From Whitmania pigra (lineage: Eukaryota; Annelida; Clitellata; Hirudinida; Haemopidae), in the NCBI GenBank assembly GCA_021613335.1, contig JAJTWR010000028.1, forward strand, positions 72,501-136,500: a DNA stretch of 64,000 bases. Direction: 5' to 3'. Within the stretch, counting starts at the first letter, position 1. Each line of letters starts with the position of its first letter. The position numbers and the translations under genes are program-made. The notes below the pieces were generated by a model. It had not been told where the DNA came from and searched no databases. It worked only from the letters and a program-made list of their open reading frames with translations. Shown one piece after another: positions 16,101-29,500 of the stretch.

Positions 16101-16838
16101 TATGTCTGCCAAATAAGAATGTAACTGAAGTAAAGCTAAGGTCATTCCGTTATTGCGTGATGACAGGATTAGGGTGGTTTTATGAAGGTATGAATTCAAA
16201 TTCTTGTAATTATAAATTTCAGTTTTATTTTAAATATTTGAAATGGCGTTGTCATTTCATGGTGATATTAAAGGTTAATAAATTTTGTAATACATAATTT
16301 CAGGCTTTGATTCAAAACATCTAATGCAAGGGAGAATGAACATAATGGCTCAAAAGCAGTGTTTTGAGAATTTGGTGATCGTAACACAATCTAATGAATG
16401 GGAGGTGAAGAAATTTCTAAATACCACCACAAAATGCGGGGGATCCTTTCCCACAAATATTGGAATTAATACTTGCTGGGTTCATACAATTATCAGTTCA
16501 ATTACTTTCATTAATGTTAGCAAGTGTGAATGTGACATTGAATGCTGATTGATGGCCAAGTTATGTGTTATGTTATTTTATGTAAAAATTCTTAAACAAT
16601 ATAATTTTGTAATAACTTTTTTATTTATAATATTTATATGTTTATATCCTTAAATTATATTCTTTACTTTCAGGGTGATAGCGGTGGTCCTCTAGTCTGT
16701 AAAAATGAGCATGACGTATGGACACAAGTTGGAATTATTAATGCTTTCATGTACACTGCCTATCGTGTAGTTTGCTCAAATACTTTGTTCACATGGCTCG
16801 ATTATATCTTACCTTTCATAAAAAGCCACGTCCGGTAA
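10101..16838 (+). CDS. Copy 3: FTP x2 - LDLa x3 - SRCR - trypsin-like protease
   Basis: Seventeen exons: 10101-10167 (signal peptide [13 protein letters not shown]...), 10373-10576, 10841-10945, 11424-11549 (FTP1), 11738-11935, 12244-12345, 13676-13807 (FTP2), 13922-14032, 14165-14278, 14373-14486 (LDLa), 14776-14908, 14996-15106, 15227-15285 (SRCR), 15641-15815, 15919-16187, 16304-16479, 16674-16838 (protease). Spliced 2361 nt, about 786 residues, fully in frame. The triad is intact: TAAHC, YDAALI, GDSGGP. Activation would occur at GPY|IINGE. Residue 189 by position is Asn (INTCW), so neither the trypsin Asp nor the chymotrypsin Ser. The CAG motif after the third protease intron reads CGG. 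A hAT element sits in intron 6 and a 38-bp tandem repeat in intron 10. AATAAA lies at 16951. The closest relative is copy 5. Probably a secreted zymogen with glycan-binding and lipoprotein-receptor-like modules; substrate unknown. Confidence 0.9.
11109..11277 (+). repeat. Dispersed repeat of about 170 bp, member A
   Basis: This block in intron 3 of copy 3 matches 28505-28697 in intron 13 of copy 5. Shared landmarks are AAGCCCAAATATCCATTTGC, CAGTTCCGTTAACTG and GGGTTATTT at the right end. The two lie at non-equivalent places in closely related genes, so this is a dispersed element rather than shared intron sequence. No coding capacity or clear terminal repeats are seen. Confidence 0.75.
12414..13574 (-). 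mobile_element. hAT-family DNA transposon, internally deleted, in intron 6 of copy 3
   Basis: The ends read CAGGGGTGGGCAAACT on the left and, as reverse complement on the right, CAGGGATGGGCAAACT. The 8-bp target duplication ATCTAGAG is exact at 12406-12413 and 13575-13582. These are hallmarks of hAT. The paralogous intron of copy 5 around 25270-25290 is an empty site with otherwise matching flanks. Insertion therefore followed the split of copies 3 and 5. The transposase inside lacks its N-terminal part and has a stop, so the element is non-autonomous. Confidence 0.95.
12688..13515 (-). pseudogene. hAT transposase remnant (GTF2IRD2/ZBED5-like), C-terminal part
   Basis: Read on the minus strand, the frame runs from about 13515 to 12688 with one in-frame stop at 13339-13341. 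It carries the features of the domesticated-transposase family around GTF2IRD2 and ZBED5: [16 protein letters not shown], a [10 protein letters not shown] segment, and a C-terminal ...CEQTFSVMK...SR dimerisation region. The BED finger and the start of the RNase H-like core are absent. Family assignment rests on recalled motifs and would be settled by a profile search. Confidence 0.85.
14513..14626. repeat. 38-bp tandem repeat, three units, in intron 10 of copy 3
   Basis: Three 38-base units starting TTTCTTTACTG and ending AAGCCATC. Each contains a short inverted repeat (AAATACAAGTTTGTATTT, GG in the last unit). The paralogous intron of copy 5 near 26185-26222 has a single unit, so the array expanded after duplication. 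Confidence 0.93.
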
Positions 16839-17941
<1,103 letters not shown>

Positions 17942-20900
17942 ATGAAATTAATAGGCTTGCTTTTGATGACAACAATTTTAGGAAGAGGAATAACACAGTC
18001 AAGTCAGACGTGATTTTGAACTCTTTGAAATCATTTTATTATTATATTTTTATTTTTGCTATCATCATCATCATTATTATTAATATTATTATTAACGTTG
18101 CTAAATAATGAATATTTGTGAGAGCTAATTTCATAACGCAATGTAATTTGTTATATTGTTTTTATTATTTTTAATTTATTATATATATTAAAATGTATAT
18201 ATTTATAACCTTCATGAATCAAAATTCCATAGCGAAAAGCTGTGTAAGTTCAACTAAATTTTAAGTGGTCAATTTAGATTTGTAGATATATTTATGGTTA
18301 AAAATTTAATTAAAATGTAAACAATAACTGCAGAGAACCGTCGTCGTTAATTTATTTTTTTTTGCCAGTCACTTTGTCGCATAACAGACCGACGCGTCAA
18401 AGCGACACATACGACACCAGTTCATTAGCTGTCGACGGAGATTTAAAAACTTGCACGATAGTTCACACGTTTCCAAGTAAACATGCCTGGTGGAATGTGA
18501 TGCTTGATGGGATTCAAGCTATTTTAGGGGTTACAATCTTCTACGATCCAAAAGCACATGGTTATGCATTGAAATTGTTACTTTTACGACGACTGACTCG
18601 TAAACTGGATAATAAATTGATTTTTGATAACTCGCCTAGGTGCCAATAACATGGGCAATTTCAGCGTATACGTTTCGAATGACCAGAAGAACTTTAGGCA
18701 ACAGCTATGTAATTCCTTTGGGAAAATGACATCCGCTCCTGAAGGTTGGAACTTCAAAAGTATCTTGGCAATCCCACATGCAATCGTTAAAAATCAGAAA
18801 AAATAAAACCATTTAATTTCATTATCATATTATATTTACCCATTTGTTTTTTTTTCTTTCGATGTTTAGATGGCTACATCAATTTAATGTGCATTGATCA
18901 TGTCGCTGGCAATTATTTAACAATATCGAACAACGAAGTCCCGAAAAAACAATTGTTTTTTTGCGAAGTTATGGTCTTCTCCAGAGAGAAAGACAGAGGT
19001 AAATTTAATTGCTATTGCAAAAAATTCCGACGAATTTAAAAACAAATATTTTAGAAATTTCGCCAGGTATAATTAACCGATTGCGAACCACATCGCAATC
19101 GCAACTTCAAATTATGACGTGATGAAGACGTATTATCAATTTATCTGTAATGTATTTGCTCGCTAGGATGTACTGGGGGAGCGATGAAATGTGAGCCAAA
19201 ATCTGTTTGCATCCCCAAAGAGCAAATCTGTGACAGAGTGAAACAATGCCCGGACAGCAGTGATGAAATGCACTGTGGTTAGGGGTTTTTTAATAGTTTA
19301 TTTGAAGTTAAATTGATGTTACAAAATATATTTTTAAGATTTTCTGTTTCATTATAATTCATTCCATTTTATCTTTTTTTGTTAGACTTTAAGCAACAAC
19401 CATAAATTAAAATAATGACCTGGTCGTTAAATTTGTTGAAGATTGTCTTCCTTATCAATACAAGTGCAAAAACGGATCCTGCATACACAAGGATTGGCTT
19501 TGCGATGGGATTAAGGACTGTCCGCAAGGAGATGACGAGACATTGCTATCTTGCCGTATTTATTTTTTTATTATTTTTTTTTAATAAAAACAGAAACAGT
19601 TGATATATTATTAAGAATTTATCTTTTAAAAGGTTCTTGTGGAAAATACGAACATAAATGTTATATGACAAAGATGTGCATAGACAAAGTCAAGAAATGC
19701 GACGGCATTAATGACTGTCTCGATTATTCTGACGAACTGAAATGCCGTAAGATGGTTCAGATTTAACAATAATGTGTTAAGATATAACGCTATCTTTATA
19801 CAACTTTTAGTAGGCTTATTGTTTGTTTTTTTTAACAAGTTCAATGGAAAGAAGTTGGTAATATCAAACCTATCACAGCAACTTTTAAAGGAGAATCAAA
19901 TTTTTACATTTGCTCGGATTTATGGACCAATGCCCTCAGTGTTCAAGCTTGCGAATACATGGGTAGCAAGTACAAGTACTGACACTATTAATGTAGTCAT
20001 ATTTTTTATGTTATTCTACTGTGTTATTTATATATCTATATATAGCCCACATATCAAAACGCAATATTTGCAACTGAATCAAAGTACTGAGGCCAAAGCA
20101 AAGAATAATAAAAATTTACCTTACAAAACGGGGAAAATGCTTTTTGTTAAAGCAAATGCAACATTTAATTCTGATGCTCCCGTCATGTCTCAGTTCGTGA
20201 AAAGGTTCTCAGTTCATTTCAAATGAATCATTTAGAGAATCAATTAAGAATTTAAAATATTAATAGACAATTCAAATAGATTTAAGTTATCGGATGAATC
20301 ACAAAATTACATCAGGTCTTATTGTTATTCGAAGAAACTTGTTCAACTCAACTGTTCTGCAATACCGGAAAATGGTCTCAGTTATTTTTCTTTTGCTTAT
20401 TATTTAATGCCTTATCTTCTTTAATGAATACATTTAAACTTATTTGATGATTTTCTAAACTAACTTTAAATTTTTGTAATAAGTTAAACATGGCAATCCA
20501 AAACGATTTTATGTAACCTCTAGCAATTTTGATCCTTTTGATTGCTTCGTTGCAGCTTGTGGCACACGAGGCCCACCAGGAAAGCATCACAGCACAGAAA
20601 GGCAATACATAATTAATGGCGATCAAGCATTGGATGGTGCATGGCCCTGGCATGCTCAAATAGTTATAAATGGGATCACAACATGTGGGGCAAGCATCAT
20701 AGCCAATAGTTGGTTACTCACCGCTGCCCACTGCGTAAGGTGATATTAAATTACCAAATATTATTGATTTAAGCTTAAAATTTTGCTTAAATTTGTAATC
20801 ACATGAATGTGTTTTCAAACAGCAAATGGAACAATACATTTACAATAAAAATTAAAGTTGGTACCAATATCAAAAATGACGGAAAGGCTAAAATTCATTC

Positions 20901-21624
20901 TGTAAAGACTGTCATAGTACACCCTGATTTCAAATCCAAGTCTTTAAATAACGATATCGCATTAATCAAGCTTAATTCTCCGCTATTGTATAATAATGTC
21001 ACTAGGCCAATTTGTCTTCCTGAATCAAATTTAAGTGTAAAAAAGCTGATGTCATACCGTTACTGCGTAATATCTGGATTTGGATTTCTTGACAGAAGTA
21101 GGTAAATTATTTTTTAGTAAAAACTTTTTATTAAATTACATATATTTTTTTTCTTTAAATTAAAGAGATTTTTTTGAATTTCTCAGATTTAGACAGGCCA
21201 TCCGAAACCTTGTATTTGCAGCAGGGTCGAATGAATATAATGCCGTTAGACAAATGTTTATCTAACCTAGAATATATCGGAAGCAGAAGCAGTCTTTTTT
21301 ACAAAAAACAAATAACAAAAATGGATAAACTCTGTGCAGGTTCACCACCCACCATATTTGGAGTAACTCCATGCAAAGTGAAATATTTTAAATTCATTTA
21401 ATTATTTATTTTTATATTTTTGAGTTAATTGAATTTACAATGTGTTTTAGGCTGATAGCGGTGGACCTCTAGTTTGTAAGAACGAATACGAAACCTGGAC
21501 TCAAGTAGGAGTCATTAGCTCTTATTACGTTCACCATTCTCCGGATAGAAAGCATTGCACCAACTCTATTATGACTAAAGTCGGAAGATATTTGGAATTC
21601 ATTCATAACAATATTTATAGCTAA
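17942..21624 (+). CDS. Copy 4: single FTP - LDLa x3 - SRCR - trypsin-like protease
   Basis: Fourteen exons: 17942-18002 (signal peptide MKLIGLLLMTTILG...), 18369-18560, 18640-18744, 18870-18998 (one FTP module), 19167-19277, 19442-19555, 19633-19746 (LDLa), 19840-19969, 20046-20204, 20316-20374 (SRCR), 20556-20739, 20823-21097, 21187-21377, 21451-21624 (protease). Spliced 1998 nt, about 665 residues, in frame. It lacks three FTP exons present in the other full-length copies. The remaining module resembles FTP2 ([18 protein letters not shown]). The triad is present (TAAHC, NNDIAL, ADSGGP), but Gly193 of the oxyanion hole is Ala (CKADSGG). Activation would be at RQY|IINGD. The middle SRCR exon is longer than in the paralogs (159 nt). 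AATAAA lies at 21683. Confidence 0.88.
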
Positions 21625-21689
21625 TTTAAAATTTATTTTGTTGTATTACTAGTTTATTATACTTAGTATAAAGAATTTATAGAATAAAA

Positions 21690-22595
21690 CCTGAAAGTAT
21701 GGGCAAATCGTCGGGGACAAGATCAGATACTGTAGCTTTGCTAAAACCTGTCGTAACTCTGTTATTAAGTACTACGCATCCCTTGAACTTAATCTGTTTC
21801 GCATCAGAAACACAGGTAGATTCCTTAGATACATCAGTAGAAAGCTACAATCTCGTGTCAACATGTTAGAGATTGCTCTACCATCCGGAACTCTTACTCG
21901 TAATCCATCTAAAATAAGTGATATCTTCAACCCCTACTTTTCATCTGTTTTTACAATCGAAGATAACCAGAACCCCGTAACATCTTGTGAGACCCAGGCA
22001 GAAATGAATGAAATCCAGTTATTGTGAGAAAGATCTTGCTTGGTCTTATTTCCTCATTGTCGACGGGACCGGATGGAATACCTAACATTGTCTTAAAAAA
22101 GTGTGTATCCTCTCTGGCTTTATCGCTTGCCCATATATTTGGCATTTCTCTTAAAGATCAAAAGTTGCCCTGTGAGTGGAATTAGTCACGGCATTAGTCA
22201 CTCCTAAACATAAAAAAGGCCCCATCACCTCCCTTGGAAACTACAGGCCCATCTCAATCACATCAAACTGTTGCCGTGCAGTGAAGCGGATTAACAAATC
22301 GCTTATGCATCATCTAACACAACATTTATTAACAAACAGGAATCAACACGGATTTATGCTTGGCAGATCCACTGTACCAAATCTACTTGAATGCACGCAA
22401 CAATGTTCGAAAGCACACAGTCCAAACATTCTATGGACATCACATACCTAGACTTTAGAAAGGCATTTGACTCCGAAGCGCACAACAAGCTTTCACCAAA
22501 TTACAAGTTTATCCATCCATGAAAACGTTGTGGGGTGGTTCACCAACTTTCTTTCACAGAGGAAACAGCGCGTTAATATAAGTGGAATTTTGTCA
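21690..22595 (+). mobile_element. LINE (non-LTR retrotransposon) fragment with reverse-transcriptase remnants
   Basis: Translations in shifting frames give the linker and early RT motifs of CR1/Jockey-like LINEs: an NPYFSSVF-type segment near 21930, STGPDGIPNIVLKKC near 22060, a LVTPKHKKGP...NYRPISIT stretch at 22185-22262, an NQHGFMLGRST segment near 22340, and DFRKAFD near 22450. Several frameshifts and stops, and missing endonuclease and C-terminal parts, show a dead, truncated copy. No poly(A) tail or target duplication was identified. Confidence 0.85.
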
Positions 22596-22602
22596 AATAT
22601 CG

Positions 22603-22785
22603 TTCATCGCATACGATCTCCGTTCGCCTTGTAAGCTTTTTATATTAAAACAGCTAATGCCAGGATATTATAATAAACAGAGAGGAAGGCTATTGGCTAT
22701 CATTAGCTATTTCTAATCTATTTCTTGCATTGACAGGTTATCCAGCGCATGATATTGATGTAACACTTGTTTCTATAAAATTATT
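22603..22785 (+). pseudogene. Stray fragment of FTP1 exon 2 end and following intron
   Basis: The first about 33 bases code for AYDLRSP followed by the splice donor GTAAGC. The rest matches the intron after exon 2 of copy 6 (31829-32030), including AATAAACAGAG and TATTGGCTATCATTA. It is a leftover of a copy-6/7-like gene, abutting the LINE fragment. No other exon of that gene is nearby. Confidence 0.8.
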
Positions 22786-23523
22786 ACTATAATGTTACAG
22801 TAAATGCAAAAAAAATATTAATCTAAATAAAGCTATCCGATGCATACAGCTCAGTTTAAATTCTATTATGTTTTGTTAGAATCTTTCATTAAAATATATT
22901 TTTCTGCATGCGAATCTATTGTTTAGAGCTTTGATTATAACAATAAATAAATAACATAACAGAGACAAGAACTGGTTAAAAAGTCAAGTATTTACAAGTA
23001 CCCATAACTTTCTAAATAGGAAGGATTAAATCATAAGATTATAAAATATTATAAATTGACGCAATCATTCATCGTAAATGCTTGTGCGATTACAAGATCT
23101 TAATCATCCGGATGACGGGGCAGTCAGAATGATTTAAATAATGTTTCAAATGCCACCATACAGTCCAATCCATTACTACAATGTCATAAAAAAAAATCAG
23201 ATATTTTTTTTAATGTTTTAACTTCGAAATTATGCAACTTGTAATGCAACAACACATTCATAACATGACCGAAACTAATGTCAATTAAATGTCAATTAAT
23301 GTCAACAAAAAGTGATAAGCAAAATCCGACAACCGCAATTATTTGATCTACACATTGATATGTAAATGATATGTGAAACTAATGTTCTTCTAAATGTTCG
23401 CTATTCGTCTTTGTCACGATAATATATTAATAGTGTAGCTATTATTCAATCATGAGACCAGCCTATCTCAACCAACAAAATCTACTACAAAAGCAAAATT
23501 ATTTAAACCAAATCAAATAAGTC
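22786..23523. other. Intergenic region upstream of copy 5
   Basis: No gene. From about 22840 on, this is the duplicate of the region upstream of copy 3 (9460-10100), with many substitutions and small indels. The conserved context directly before the ATG (AAATAAGTCATGAATGTTGC) suggests a shared promoter and 5' UTR. Confidence 0.7.
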
Positions 23524-26500
23524 ATGAATGTTGCATTTGTAATGTTAGTCTGGAATTTATTTGTCGTCAAACCACTATCAATTTATAAAGGTATGAGTCT
23601 TGTTTTGGTGATATGTATTTGATTTCAAGAACTGCTCGAATTAATTATTTATTTTTTGTTATGTTTAGTTTTAAGTTAAAAAATAAAGTAAACCATCTTA
23701 AACTAAAAATAAGTAGGAAAAATGCTTTAGAAAAAGATGCAATAAAAAATTCAATTGTAAAACATAAATGTAAATGTTTGCTCTCTCCAGTCCATCCTTC
23801 CGCCATAGTCAATACATTCCAAAGCGGCACAATTTCTAATAGCTGGTCCAATTTCGCGGTAGATGGAGATATTACCACATGTTCAATTGCCGGAGATGAA
23901 TTTTCAATGGTGGATATAGCTTGGTGGCGCGTGGAATTGGATGGAATCTATAATATTACTACTGTTACCATTACCAATATTCCTAAAACGACATGTCAGT
24001 CATTTTACTATTTCTGCGAAAAAGATACTGTGATGTTTACAGATGCTTTTAATCTTGTCAATGTCATTTTATTAAAGTAAACAAATATCATTTTATATCT
24101 TTGTTTCGAAAGATTTTGAATTTTTGAACTATTTGAGAGTTGACATTGCACTGAAAGATGTACCCAATGATTATTACTTCTGTGCCAACATCTCCGTTAA
24201 TCTGTATGCCAATACCGGTTGGAAATGACAATATTACTAAAACGTTTCTAAAAATGTAACAAATTGAATTAGACTTAAAATTCTATTTCATTTATTGAAG
24301 AAAACCCTTTAAATAGGGTTTTTAAGCTTATTTTGCTCTGAGGCAGTTCTTGGAAAGTATGTGACCATTAAAAGAAGTGGTGGATTCAGGCCAGATCTGC
24401 TTGTTTTATGCGAAGTTTCAATACACTTTTTTACTGAAACAGGTAAACTAAAGTTTTCATAACAAATGTTATTCATTTAGTTAACGCTTTTAAAAGACTT
24501 GGCAAGCTATTGCTAACCTAACCATTAAATCACCATTATTTTAATAATGAGCAAGCTCTTTTTTTAGACAAAATCAAATGCTCTAAAATATTTTCATCAA
24601 GTAAATATTTATGAACATTTCCTTTTTTTTAAGTATCTCCGGTTTACAAGCAGCCGACAGCTCAAAGTGGAGTGTTGTTTCTTGAAACGTCAAAGTTTGC
24701 CGTCGACAACAACAACGACACATGCACAAAGGTTCTTGCAGGAAAAGCTGAAAGGGCTTGGTGGCGTGTCTCACTCAACGACATCTTTGACATTGATTCC
24801 ATTACCATATTTTACAAGCAAGATTTATCAAGTTAAATATACCTGATCAAATAATTATTGTATGCATTGTCATAATTAAATGTTACAAATTAATTTTTTA
24901 ATAAATAAAAACAGACTTTCACAGTAGTTAATAAACTATTGTTTATAGCACATTTACACAATTAAGCTTACTGACATTATTAGTAAAACATAAATATTTC
25001 TAATTTTAAATCAATATTTTTTCTTATTATTTATTTTTTAGTTTTTTTTATTTACATCATTTTCCCACAATTATCTCAATAATGTTTTCATGTTTTGTCC
25101 TAATGTTAGATTCTCTTACCTTAAATCATTTTTCTGTCTACGTATCAAACGATCAGGAAGACAACTATCAAAAAATATGTGCTACTTTCTATGCATTAAT
25201 AAATCCTTCAGGTGAATTATTTTGTTGAAGAAAACTTGTTTTTGAACTTATTTTGACAACTTTATTTAATTTAGCAAGAAACTTTATGCGGTTTTTAAAA
25301 TTTCTGTAATAAAATTTATTTTAAATTCTTTTAATTAAATGGATAACTTTATTAATTATCCCAAATCAGGATCAATACATCTAAACTGCCGTTCTGTTGT
25401 TTCTGGTAGTTTTGTGACCATATCAAAATTTGGTGGATTTAAACCCAAATCTCTGTTTTTATGCGAAGTTGTACTCCATGGAGCTGGTCCAACGAACAAA
25501 AGTGATCCACTGCTATTTGAAATTGAGATTACATTTTAAAAATAATATGTCAATTTTTATCTCGGTTGGCAGGGTAACAGCAATATATTTTTTGTAGATA
25601 TCCAACATTATAATATAACTTTAATTATTTAAGCATGTAAAATTGAAGAATACAGATGCGAAATACTATCGAGATGCTTTCCAAGGACACAAATCTGTGA
25701 TAAAATCTTGCAATGTCCTGATGGTTCTGATGAACTAAATTGCAGTTAGTTCTTTATACTTACTACGAAAATATATATATGATTTTTTTATATATATTTA
25801 ATAATAATATTAATTTCCCAGTTTATTGATTCGAAATACCTCACAGATTGCAGTCAATTTCAGTATAAATGTGTAGAAGGTAGATGTATAACAAAAGATT
25901 GGCTATGCGACGGCATTAAAGACTGTCCAAATGGAGACGATGAGGAAATATCATCTTGTGGTCGGTAACATTTATCAGATTTATTATTTATTCAAATTTT
26001 TATTAGGTTTAAACTATTAATTTATCACACATGTTATTGTTTTTAAGTTTCCTGCAGAAAGGGAGAGTTTAAATGCTTGAAAGACAACCGCTGCGTAACC
26101 AAAGATAAACATTGCGATGGTTTCAGGGATTGTCCGGATTTTTCTGATGAACAAGGATGTTGTAAGAGATATAACAAAAATTATCTTTATTGTAAATACA
26201 AGTTTGCATTCAAGCCATCTTGCGTCTCCTAAAGCGTCCTGGTAATAGGCGAAACGTAATTGTTTTAAAAAAGCGCCAAAAATGCTACTACGCTTAAGAC
26301 GAAAACAGTAATTAAATATATTAAGCATTCCAAAATTTTGAAAATGGACTTACAATTATGCAGTAAATCTTAGCGAATTATATATCAAGGATGAATTTCT
26401 CAAGGCAACTTTTAAAGGTACATCTGATTATTACTTTTGTTCATCATATTGGAAAGAAAAACATGCCTTATCTGCATGCAAAGAAATGGGCTTCAGTTAT

Positions 26501-29500
26501 GTATTTTTTAAGTGGTTTAGAATTAAATTATTCAATGGTATTGATTTTGTTTTAAATATGTTCTCGTAGCCTTCTTCTAACATTGAAATATACGGCATTC
26601 AATGCTTCCAAATTTCTGAGACTGAAAAATGAGGTTGAAGATGCACAAAAGTTACCATTTATGATGTTGTTCGAAAAGAGGTTAAACCATTTTGTTGATG
26701 ATGGAATGATAGTCGTATTACTAACTATGTTTATCATTTTTCATATAATTATATTTTTAGATTACAAATTTATATTTTATTTAATAGTCTAAAGTGCCAA
26801 TCAAAATTATTTGTGAGATTAAGTTGCCAGAAGTTGTCCCAAGAAGGTTCGACAATTTTAATGTTTCAATAAAATGCATGAAAAATTCTGTGATTACCAG
26901 TGTTGTGCAGTATCGAATTACATGTAATTCGTTACTGTAATTAATTGCATTTTTGGTAATTTTTACTTGTAACAGTTACAAAAACTTTTTTTTTACTTTT
27001 ACTTGTAACAAATTACTATTTTCGGTCATACTTTTAATTCGTTACCTTTTTGGCACAAGACGTTACAAAGTAATTCTTTGGTTCGTTCGAAAAGCTTCCT
27101 CTTTCCGATCATCGCTCATTTTTTATTGTGGTTATCGCCGGTCATTTTTGTTAAATCGGAAATTGTTGATTAGTCAAACCGAAGCTTTTTTAATATAATA
27201 TTGTATGCATATAATAATATAAGATTTAATATATCGTAGTATGGATTCATTTGAAGCCAGTTTGAGTGTCGTTAGCGAAGATAAGAGGAACAAGGGTGAA
27301 GATAGTCCGTGGCTTGAACAAAATGTTCAGATTTCAATCAAAGGAAAATTATATAAGTATACATGCCTACTCTGAAAACAGAAAAAAAACTATATGTTCA
27401 GCATGTGAAGGTTCTTCATCTAACTTGAAGAAGCACGTGAAACGCATGCATCCAACAGAAGTTAAAGAATAGGGTATATTTGTTGCCAACGGTTGTCAAG
27501 CTTCATGAGAAACTGGTAGCCAAAATAGCATCTTCTAATGCAGCAATGGTAGACGAGCTGAAAGCATCTCATTCATCTGATGTTGACAGTGTTGAAGACA
27601 CTTTCTTCAATTGATCAAGGTCAACTAATATTCTGATGCAGTATCTTCAAGACCGATCAGATGACATGAACATTATTTATCCAATTGAACGCTCCTCTGC
27701 CAGCTAGTGCAGCTTTTGAACGTTTATTCAGCAATGCTGGTATGAACAGCCGAAGGACCATAATGAGTGACAAACTATTCGAGGACTTAGTTATGTTAAA
27801 AATTAACAAATGTTTGTGATTGTAACAAATAATAAAACACCAAAAGAATGCATTAGTTCAAATGTTATTACTTAATGGCTGTTAATACTACCAGTTAATA
27901 ACATTAATTGTTTTAACGTTAATAGAATCAATTCTTTTTAAATAATACGGAATGATATATGATCACAATAATGGCGACATCAAAGTAACTTGTAATTTTT
28001 ACTTAAAACTTGGATGCTGTAACGTTTTACTTTTACTTGACTAACTTTTTGAGACAATACTCTTACTTATACTTAAGTAGCTTTTTGAGCTATTACTTTT
28101 ACTTGTAACTAATTACCGAAATGAGGTAATTTTTACAACACTGGTAATTACTAGCTTTTTTTACATCTTTTTACTAGCTATCATTTTATTCATTTATTCC
28201 TTCAAGCCGACTAAATAAAATGGCATAAATAATTGTATACATAAAATCAATCAATACGTGCCGTAAATGAATAGTATTTGATTTGTTTCTGAACGTACTT
28301 CTGAACCCCCCAAAAAAAACACAAAAAACAAATAACACAAAATATTTTACATACTTTGATACTTGCTACAATATATTGTTCCAAACTTGGTTTCGAAATT
28401 AATTATGTTTATATTGCTATTATAATTAAATTTATATTTATTAAATATATCTTTTTCGTGCCAGCGGTCTCGCTATTAACAATAATAATAAATAATAAAT
28501 AATAAAAACCTGACAATCAGCGAGAGTCCAAGCAACTCAAAAGCCCAAATATCCATTTGCGTCCTTAAGTGCTTCAAATCCTTTAAACGCTTGACTTCTG
28601 TTATTCAGTTCCGTTAACTGAATACTTGCTCATTAGAGCATGAATGAACCTATTAGTTAAATTTCTTATTTGCGAACTCTCGGGTTATTTCAATATTAGA
28701 AAAAAAAGTTAAATGAATGTTTGAAATTATGTATATTAATAATGTGACAGAGTGCGGTACAAGAGGTATTCCTGATGACGACTTTGGACCTTACATTATT
28801 AACGGAGAAAGGGCTAAACCCGGAGCATGGCCATGGCATGTTCAGATTTTTGTTGGATTCAAGTATACTTGTGGAGGCAGTCTCATTCGTAATGACTGGG
28901 TGCTGACAGCTGCTCACTGTTTAAAGTTAGTCTCTAAATGATGAAACTAAAAATGCCAAAAATGTATGTAAATGGGTAGAAGCATTTCCATGATGCAAAA
29001 TGATAACAAGTACATTTGTTTTCTAGAAATGTGGGAAGTGCATATAATGTTTATGTTAAAATGGGTACAAATGTTATGGGGGATCCATTGGTGAAAAGAC
29101 ATCGTGTTTCACAATTCATTACCCATCCCAATTATAAAGCTTTCAACTATGATGCTGCACTTATCAAGCTAGAGACTCCAATATTTTTCACGAATAAAAT
29201 TAGAAAAATCTGTCTACCTAATAAGAGCATATCTCAGCCAAAGATAAGGTCATTCCGGTACTGCGTTGTGACAGGATTAGGATTGCTCTATCGATGTGTG
29301 AAATGAAATTCTTGCATGACAAATTGAACCTTTTGTAAATATATTCATTGGGGCGATATCATTTCTTTTGATAGCACATGTTCAATTATTTATATTTTTG
29401 TAATACGTAATTATAGATTATGCTCCAAGACATCTAATGCAAGGAAGAATGAACATAATGGTTTACAAAAAGTGTCTTGAGAATTTGATGAACGTAACAC

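Noticed and set aside
26953..27198. 81-residue open frame in the left part of the second hAT element
   Set aside because: Falls in subterminal repeats and AT-rich filler of the element; no domain.
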